From the NCBI GenBank assembly GCA_001938995.1, contig MKZN01000008.1:62001-126000 (forward strand): DNA of 64,000 nucleotides, in the 5' to 3' direction. Shown in pieces: positions 59,308 through 64,000 of this stretch. This DNA comes from Bacillus pumilus (lineage in GTDB: Bacteria; Bacillota; Bacilli; Bacillales; Bacillaceae). Numbering within the stretch: position 1 is the stretch's first letter; the number at the start of each line of letters is the position of its first letter. Made by a program: the position numbers and the translations under genes. Under the pieces are notes generated by a model that saw only the letters and a list, made by a program, of their open reading frames with translations, ran no database searches and had not been told where the DNA came from.

Positions 59308-59853
59308 ATGAGGATAATTCAGACAAAAACAGTGCTTGAAACGCGGCGACTCCGGCTTAGAACGATGAATGAACTTGATGCGCCATTCCTACATAAAATA
59401 TTTCAAGATCAAGAAGTCATGAAGTACTATCCTTCTTTAAAGGATGAAAAGCAGACGATAGAGTGGATTGCTTGGAATAAAAAGAATGAACGCATGTATC
59501 ATACATCCATGTGGATCATTGAAAATCTAGAAACGAAAGAACCACTCGGCCAAAGCGGAATCGTTCTGCAAAACATTGAGGGACAAACAGAGCTTGAAAT
59601 CGGCTATATGTTAAAGAGAGCGGCGTGGGGACATGGCTATGCAACTGAAGCCGCAAAAGGCTGTCTCACATATGGATTTGACGAAATGAAGGTTAGACGA
59701 ATGGTGAGTTTAATTCGTCCTGAGAATGAAGCATCGGTGAAGGTCGCTTTAAAAATGGGCATGAAAAAAGAAAAAACCATATCAAAATGGGATCAAACCA
59801 TTGATGTATACAGCGTCACCCGTGAGAGAGAAAACGGCTCACTTGAACATTAA
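59308..59853 (+). CDS. ykkB: GNAT acetyltransferase YkkB-like
   Basis: RimJ/RimL-type N-acetyltransferase of 181 aa. Features are TRRLRLRTMNELDAPFLHKI, VMKYYPSLKDEKQTIEWI, and the acetyl-CoA loop YMLKRAAWGHGYATEAAKGC (near 109-128). It continues MVSLIRPENEASVKVALKMG MKKEKTISKWDQTIDVYSV. This pattern and the position before ykkCD fit B. subtilis YkkB. The substrate is unknown. GAAAGGGAG precedes the ATG at 59308. It could acetylate an antibiotic or a small amine, but this is unsupported. Confidence 0.85.
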   Translation: MRIIQTKTVLETRRLRLRTMNELDAPFLHKIFQDQEVMKYYPSLKDEKQTIEWIAWNKKNERMYHTSMWIIENLETKEPLGQSGIVLQNIEGQTELEIGYMLKRAAWGHGYATEAAKGCLTYGFDEMKVRRMVSLIRPENEASVKVALKMGMKKEKTISKWDQTIDVYSVTRERENGSLEH

Positions 59854-60021
59854 GTAGTAGAATGACTTTAGAAAGTCTCTTAGCTGTACACCAATAACTT
59901 TCTTTTGAAAATGAACATGGTGTTGGACTGGAAAAGAAGAATGGTAGACCGGTATGCTAGGGTATGATACAATTTCTATACAGAACCTACTCTTAAGTAG
60001 GTCGTTTATTTAGACATTCGT

Positions 60022-60153
60022 TTTCTAGGGTTCCGTGCGGAGACGCAGTCTGGACCGAGAGAAAACACATAGGGTCTGAAGGTAGACCGTATGGACACGG
60101 AGGGATAAAAGCCCGGGAGATTTGATCAAACGATCGATTTCCGGGCTTTTTTT
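60022..60153 (+). promoter_or_regulatory. Guanidine-I (ykkC) riboswitch with terminator
   Basis: Conserved ykkC-motif elements are present: CTAGGGTTCCG near 60025, TGGACCGAGAG, and the 3' ACACGGAGGGATAAAAGCCC GGGAGA block. The following terminator (AGCCCGG with CCGGGCTTTTTTT, 60110-60153) shares the last aptamer segment, so guanidinium binding would prevent termination. A TACAAT (-10-like) lies at 59968-59973. It controls the SMR pair ykkCD. It accounts for the 334-base gap before ykkC. Confidence 0.95.
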
Positions 60154-60187
60154 GTTGCCAGGAATCGGAGAGAAAGGAAGAGATCTT

Positions 60188-60517
60188 ATGAAATGGGGAT
60201 ATGTATTCATTGCAGCCATCTTTGAAATCGGCTGGGTATTAGGTTTGAAGTACGCCCACACATTGGTCGATTGGAGTGCAACCATTGTTTGTATTATCGT
60301 GAGCTTTACCTTACTCATGAAAGCAACGAGCGTGTTGCCAGTTGGCTCACTTTACGCCGTTTTTACAGGGCTTGGAACAGCAGGGACCGTCCTTTTAGGC
60401 ATGGTACTTGGTGAACCTGTTCATTTTGGTAAACTACTGCTGATTTTGATGCTGCTCTGCGGCGTATTAGGACTGAAATTGACAACAGGTGAAACGAAAG
60501 GAGAGGCTGAATCTTGA
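60188..60517 (+). CDS. ykkC: Guanidinium exporter subunit YkkC (SMR family)
   Basis: Small multidrug resistance-type protein of 109 aa with four membrane helices ([80 protein letters not shown]). The conserved Glu14 of SMR transporters is in FEIGW. It forms a heterodimer with YkkD; with a guanidine-I riboswitch in front, guanidinium export is the expected role. The ATG at 60188, after GAAAGGAAG, is preferred to a longer frame that runs back into the riboswitch terminator. It overlaps ykkD by four bases. Confidence 0.94.
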   Translation: MKWGYVFIAAIFEIGWVLGLKYAHTLVDWSATIVCIIVSFTLLMKATSVLPVGSLYAVFTGLGTAGTVLLGMVLGEPVHFGKLLLILMLLCGVLGLKLTTGETKGEAES

Positions 60518-60828
60518 GTTGGATCTTACTCATTGGGGCAGGTATCTTTGAAATGCTATGCGTGACGATGATGAATCAATTTCAGAAAGAGCGTCATTTA
60601 AAATGGATTCTATTCATTGCAGTTGGATTTGCGATTTCCTTTTCGATGCTGTCTCTTGCGATGAATACGATTCCGATGGGAACAGCATATGCCGTATGGA
60701 CCGGTATAGGAGCGGTTGGCGGCGCGATTGTTGGAATGCTGTTTTACGGAGAATCGAAAGATGCAAAGCGTATTTTCTTTATCGCGTTGATATTATCGGC
60801 GGCAGTCGGTTTAAAATTGATTGGTTGA
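60514..60828 (+). CDS. ykkD: Guanidinium exporter subunit YkkD (SMR family)
   Basis: Partner SMR subunit, 104 aa, four helices with the conserved Glu in [18 protein letters not shown] and the [20 protein letters not shown] signature of helix 3. It starts with TTG overlapping the ykkC stop (TTGA), after AAAGGAG. Both genes are expressed when the riboswitch senses guanidinium. The stop is followed at once by a terminator shared with the next convergent gene. Confidence 0.94.
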   Translation: MSWILLIGAGIFEMLCVTMMNQFQKERHLKWILFIAVGFAISFSMLSLAMNTIPMGTAYAVWTGIGAVGGAIVGMLFYGESKDAKRIFFIALILSAAVGLKLIG

Positions 60829-60859
60829 AAAAGGCTGGCATTCGTATGCCGGCCTTTTT
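60828..60859. terminator. Bidirectional terminator after ykkD
   Basis: AAAAAGGCTGGCAT, a short loop, then ATGCCGGCCTTTTTG. Confidence 0.85.
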
Positions 60860-60860
60860 G

Positions 60861-61046
60861 TTACACCGAGTGGTCGTTGGAACCGCTCTCATTTTTACGA
60901 TTTAGAAAACTCATCAGCAAGAAACATACACCAAGCGTGAGCAAAGGAATGAGTCTTTCTCCTGTTATAAATAGATATATGCCGATGATGAGACAGACAA
61001 TGCCGAGACAAAAGTTCATTTTACCAAATAAGGTCATGCTTTTCAT
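60861..61046 (-). CDS. Small two-helix membrane protein, unknown
   Basis: A 61-aa protein with two membrane helices (LFGKMNFCLGIVCLIIGIYL, and LIPLLTLGVCFLLMSFL) and a polar C-tail NRKNESGSNDHSV. The ATG at 61046 has AAGGAGAG about 8 bases upstream. It converges on ykkD, sharing the terminator, and is divergent from purU. The family was not recognised. Confidence 0.7.
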   Translation of the reverse strand: MKSMTLFGKMNFCLGIVCLIIGIYLFITGERLIPLLTLGVCFLLMSFLNRKNESGSNDHSV

Positions 61047-61198
61047 TCAATCTCTCCTTCGATAAAAGGTTTACCTGCATTATAGCATGTGATGTAGATT
61101 TGAATGAATATTCAATAAAATTTGTTCACTCAATTGCTTTTTCTCTTTCCACAGTATAAGATTTCATTAGAATGAAAACGTAAAAGAGGTTATCATAC

Positions 61199-62101
61199 AT
61201 GAGAACATTCATTACAGAAAAACTTGAATTACATAGACAAAAACATCAGCAAAAAGGAAAATTGCTTGTCAGCTGTCCAGATCAGCCTGGAATTGTGTCC
61301 GCAGTGTCTACCTTTTTATTTGAGCACGGAGCAAACATCATTGAATCAAGTCAATATACAACAGATCATGAAAGTGGCAGATTCTTTTTAAGAATCGAAT
61401 TCGATTTGAAAGATATCTCGGCCAATATCGACCAGTTGAAAAGGAGCTTTGCGCCAATTGCTGAATCATTTCAAATGACATGGAGCATCTCGCGTGCAAG
61501 TGAGCTTAAAAAGCTAGCGATCTTTGTGTCGAAGGAACTTCACTGTTTACATGAACTTTTATGGGAATGGCAAAACGGGAATCTCATGGCTGAAATAGCC
61601 GTTGTGATCAGCAATCACGAAACGGCAAAAGACACAGTCGAGTCTCTCGGAATTCCATTCCATTATGTAAAGGCAAATAAAGACATCCGCAACGAAGCAG
61701 AAAAACAGCAGCTTGCGTTACTCGAACAATATGACATTGACGTCGTGGTACTTGCAAGGTATATGCAGATCTTAACACCTGATTTTATCAGGCAGCATCC
61801 AAACAAAATCATTAATATCCATCATTCCTTCCTTCCAGCATTTATTGGTGCGAACCCGTACAAACGGGCGTATGAGCGCGGGGTGAAATTGATCGGTGCA
61901 ACGTCTCACTATGTGACAAATGATTTAGACGAAGGGCCGATTATTGAACAGGATATTGAACGTGTCGATCATCGGGATGATGCAGAGGCATTAAAGAATA
62001 TTGGTCGTACGATTGAGAGAAGTGTGCTTGCGCGTGCAGTGAAGTGGCATTTAGAAGACCGAATTATTGTACACGAGAATAAAACCATCGTATTTAATTG
62101 A
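61199..62101 (+). CDS. purU: Formyltetrahydrofolate deformylase PurU
   Basis: Hydrolyses 10-formyltetrahydrofolate to formate and tetrahydrofolate, supplying formate for PurT and balancing one-carbon pools; 300 aa. The N-terminal ACT domain (residues 18-95) reads KLLVSCPDQPGIVSAVSTFL FEHGANIIESSQY. The C-terminal formyltransferase-like domain has INIHHSFLPAFIGANPYKRA with catalytic Asn and His, and ATSHYVTNDLDEGPIIEQDI with catalytic His and Asp. The ATG at 61199 follows AGAGG at 9 bases. It lies between ykkCD and proBA as in B. subtilis. Confidence 0.94.
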   Translation: MRTFITEKLELHRQKHQQKGKLLVSCPDQPGIVSAVSTFLFEHGANIIESSQYTTDHESGRFFLRIEFDLKDISANIDQLKRSFAPIAESFQMTWSISRASELKKLAIFVSKELHCLHELLWEWQNGNLMAEIAVVISNHETAKDTVESLGIPFHYVKANKDIRNEAEKQQLALLEQYDIDVVVLARYMQILTPDFIRQHPNKIINIHHSFLPAFIGANPYKRAYERGVKLIGATSHYVTNDLDEGPIIEQDIERVDHRDDAEALKNIGRTIERSVLARAVKWHLEDRIIVHENKTIVFN

Positions 62102-62105
62102 CCAC

Positions 62106-62134
62106 TTGACTTTTCTGAAGCAATTGGTGATAAT
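62106..62134 (+). promoter_or_regulatory. Sigma-A promoter of proBA
   Basis: TTGACT at 62106-62111, 17 bases, GATAAT at 62129-62134, directly after the purU stop. Confidence 0.65.
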
Positions 62135-62145
62135 ATAAAAAAATT

Positions 62146-62388
62146 AACGAGCGTTGAAAAGGAATAGTAAGCAGGGACTGCTGTGTAAAGAGAGCGAATG
62201 AATGAGCTGAAACATTTGCCACAGACAGCTGCTGAACCTACCTTTGAGCCTTAGAGGAAAAGTCTAAGCGCATGCCTGGCGTTACAGGAGTTGAGTGGAA
62301 TAAGTGATGTCATGCTTATTCAATGAAGGTGGTACCACGGAAAATCCCTTTTCGTCCTTTATATAAGGAGGAAAAGGGATTTTTTTTT
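62146..62388 (+). promoter_or_regulatory. T-box riboswitch (proline) of proBA
   Basis: A tRNA-sensing leader. Stem I bears the specifier loop GCTGAACCTACC with CCT (Pro) at 62237-62239. The T-box sequence AAGGTGGTACCACGG is at 62326-62340, with TGGT in the antiterminator bulge to pair with a tRNA ACCA end. The terminator is AATCCCTTTTC with GAAAAGGGATTTTTTTT (62342-62388). Uncharged tRNA-Pro stabilises the antiterminator, so proBA are expressed when proline is short. Confidence 0.93.
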
Positions 62389-62415
62389 GTGGCTAAATAG
62401 CGGAGGGAATTAACG

Positions 62416-63513
62416 ATGAAAAAGCAAAGGATCGTCATTAAAATTGGCAGTAGTTCATTAACAGAACAAAAGGGTGCCATTGATGAACAAAAAATGTGGG
62501 ATCATGTCAAAGCCATCGCAAAACTCAGGGAGGCAGGACATGAAATCATTTTAATTTCATCAGGTGCCGTTGCGGCTGGATTTGGCAGTCTAGGATATCC
62601 ATCAAGACCTGTTACATTGAAAGGAAAACAAGCAGCAGCAGCAGTTGGACAGAGCTTGTTAATGCAGAAATATACAGAATTATTTGCTCGTTTTGAGATG
62701 ACACCTGCACAAATGCTTTTAACAAGAAATGACTTCTCAGATCGTACAAGGTATCGAAATGCCTATGCAACGATGATGGAACTACTGGAAAGAAGAATTT
62801 TACCGATCATTAATGAAAATGATTCTGTCTCTATCGAGGAGCTTACCTTCGGAGACAATGACATGCTGTCAGCACTTGTCAGCGGATTGATTCATGCGGA
62901 TCAATTGATCATATTAACGGACATCAATGGGATCTATAATGCAAATCCAAATGAGGACCCTGAGGCGAAAAGGTTTGACATGCTGACACACATTACGGAG
63001 GAATTGTTTTCATATGCCAAGAGTACTGGATCGAAGGTAGGTACAGGTGGTATGAAATCAAAGCTATCTGCTGCACAGACCGCACTTTCGCTTGGCGTGA
63101 AAGTCTTCATTGGGACGGGTGAAGGAGAAGACAAGCTGATTCAAATTCTCGCTGGTGATGGTGACGGTACGTATATTGGAGAACAGGAGTTAGCGGCGGT
63201 GAATAATCGCCGTCAATGGATTCAATTTCACTCCCCGGTCTCGGGGGAAATCATGATTGATGCAGGAGCGGAAGCCGCTATTTTGCATCATGGAAGCAGC
63301 CTTTTGCCTGCTGGGGTGATTGATGTGACTGGAGATTTTTCTAAAGGAGAAGTCGTCGAAGTCATCGGTCCAAATGGATTGGTTGGTAAAGGCCAAGCCT
63401 TGTACGCAGCCGAAGAGCTTCTCGAAGTAAAAGGTTTGCGGAGTGATGAACTTGAGATAGGTAAACCAGAAGTCATTCACAGAGATCACTGGGTGAAGCA
63501 TGTACAAAACTGA
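62416..63513 (+). CDS. proB: Glutamate 5-kinase ProB
   Basis: First enzyme of anabolic proline synthesis, phosphorylating glutamate; 365 aa. The amino acid kinase domain shows [75 protein letters not shown] and [22 protein letters not shown]-terminal PUA domain (about 275-350) has [39 protein letters not shown] precedes the ATG. It is followed 12 bases later by proA. The T-box leader makes this the proline-repressible anabolic copy rather than the osmotic proJ. Confidence 0.95.
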   Translation: MKKQRIVIKIGSSSLTEQKGAIDEQKMWDHVKAIAKLREAGHEIILISSGAVAAGFGSLGYPSRPVTLKGKQAAAAVGQSLLMQKYTELFARFEMTPAQMLLTRNDFSDRTRYRNAYATMMELLERRILPIINENDSVSIEELTFGDNDMLSALVSGLIHADQLIILTDINGIYNANPNEDPEAKRFDMLTHITEELFSYAKSTGSKVGTGGMKSKLSAAQTALSLGVKVFIGTGEGEDKLIQILAGDGDGTYIGEQELAAVNNRRQWIQFHSPVSGEIMIDAGAEAAILHHGSSLLPAGVIDVTGDFSKGEVVEVIGPNGLVGKGQALYAAEELLEVKGLRSDELEIGKPEVIHRDHWVKHVQN

Positions 63514-63525
63514 GGAGGGAAAACG

Positions 63526-64000
63526 ATGAATGAAGTGATTGTAAAAGCAAAAAAAGCGAGCATAGCCAAAGATCAATTGCTCCTAAAAACAACAGAACAA
63601 AAGAATGAAGCATTAAAAACGATTGCGGAAGCATTAAAAGCATCTTCAGCTTTTTTAATCGAAGAGAACGAAAAGGATGTCCTCGCAGCTGAAGAAAAGC
63701 AGTTCACCTCATCTGTTATTGACCGAATTACATTGACAAAAGAGCGAATTGAAGCCATTGCGGAGGCGACTCTTCAACTCGTCCATCTAAAAGACCCAAT
63801 TGGTGAAACGCTAGAAACCATTCAAAAAGACAATGGTCTTTCAATTGAGAAGGTGCGAGTGCCACTCGGGACGGTTGGGATGATTTATGAAGCAAGACCG
63901 AACGTCACAGTGGATGCTGCAACACTTTGCTTGAAAACAGGTAATGCCGTCATTTTACGAGGAAGCTCATCTGCCATCCATAGCAATAAAGCGATCGTGA
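63526..64000 (+). CDS. proA: Gamma-glutamyl phosphate reductase ProA (partial, cut by window end)
   Basis: NADPH-dependent reduction of gamma-glutamyl phosphate to the semialdehyde, the second step of proline synthesis. About 158 residues are visible. The N-terminal aldehyde dehydrogenase-like domain shows [59 protein letters not shown], and the family signature [40 protein letters not shown] follows. The catalytic Cys lies beyond the edge. The ATG at 63526 follows AGGAGGG; cotranscribed with proB. Confidence 0.95.
   Translation, partial: MNEVIVKAKKASIAKDQLLLKTTEQKNEALKTIAEALKASSAFLIEENEKDVLAAEEKQFTSSVIDRITLTKERIEAIAEATLQLVHLKDPIGETLETIQKDNGLSIEKVRVPLGTVGMIYEARPNVTVDAATLCLKTGNAVILRGSSSAIHSNKAIV

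Overview
The window looks like chromosomal DNA of a low-GC, spore-forming, motile Bacillus, most likely the B. pumilus / safensis / altitudinis group. This is inferred from protein resemblance and from long stretches of gene order that match B. subtilis around 1.25-1.38 Mb (cot - yjc - metIC; PBSX edge - spoIIS - pit - ykaA; ykbA - ykcA - proG - dpp - ykf; ykk - purU - proBA). No database search was run, so symbols rest on recalled family features and synteny.

Layout. 1-4.2 kb: the spore coat crust cluster cotVWXYZ (minus strand; cotZ is cut by the window edge), then yjcA, three very small sporulation-type genes and spoVIF, with recognisable sigma-K promoters. 4.2-8.7 kb: housekeeping genes yjcD (UvrD-like helicase), a small unknown gene, yjcF, yjcG and yjcH. 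8.9-11.4 kb: SAM-riboswitch-controlled metI-metC. 11.5-13.4 kb: a tRNA-Val gene, a rap-phr quorum cassette, and a decayed second copy of the tRNA 3' half plus its terminator. 13.7-16.7 kb: an RluF-type pseudouridine synthase, a broken EndoU-type polymorphic toxin with its broken immunity gene, and a membrane protein. 16.8-20 kb: alanine racemase, and a zinc alcohol dehydrogenase divergent from a TetR regulator.

20.3-25.3 kb is a surface/motility island. It holds a secreted Kelch protein with a 48-bp tandem repeat, then three flagellin genes, each with its own sigma-D promoter; the first two arose by a roughly 1.17-kb tandem duplication. 25.3-28.3 kb: an FAD monooxygenase, a soluble chemoreceptor and a DUF5412 protein. 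28.5-32.0 kb: the edges of the PBSX prophage locus (yjqB, an ImmA-like xkdA, the lysin xlyA) with no phage body between them, then the spoIIS toxin-antitoxin genes including a candidate spoIISC. 32.1-34.4 kb: pit-ykaA and an ASCH protein. 34.6-43.5 kb: secreted gamma-glutamyltranspeptidase, then the acetoin dehydrogenase operon acoABCL. That operon has a sigma-A promoter and a cre-like site, is flanked by two dehydrogenase relics, and is followed by a SorC/DeoR-type regulator instead of the sigma-54 activator AcoR.

43.4-64 kb: steT, mhqA (with an MhqR-type operator), proG, and the CodY-type dppABCDE-ykfABCD operon for import and breakdown of cell-wall peptides. These are followed by ykhA, a PadR/HAAS pair, a small export protein, ykkB, the guanidine-I riboswitch with ykkCD, purU, and T-box-controlled proBA (proA is cut by the window end).

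The most unusual items are a Phr pro-peptide carrying three RNTT pheromone units; the rap-phr cassette bracketed by tRNA-Val sequence; the rewired and relic-flanked aco operon; the emptied PBSX locus; and the triple flagellin block next to a repeat-bearing Kelch protein.
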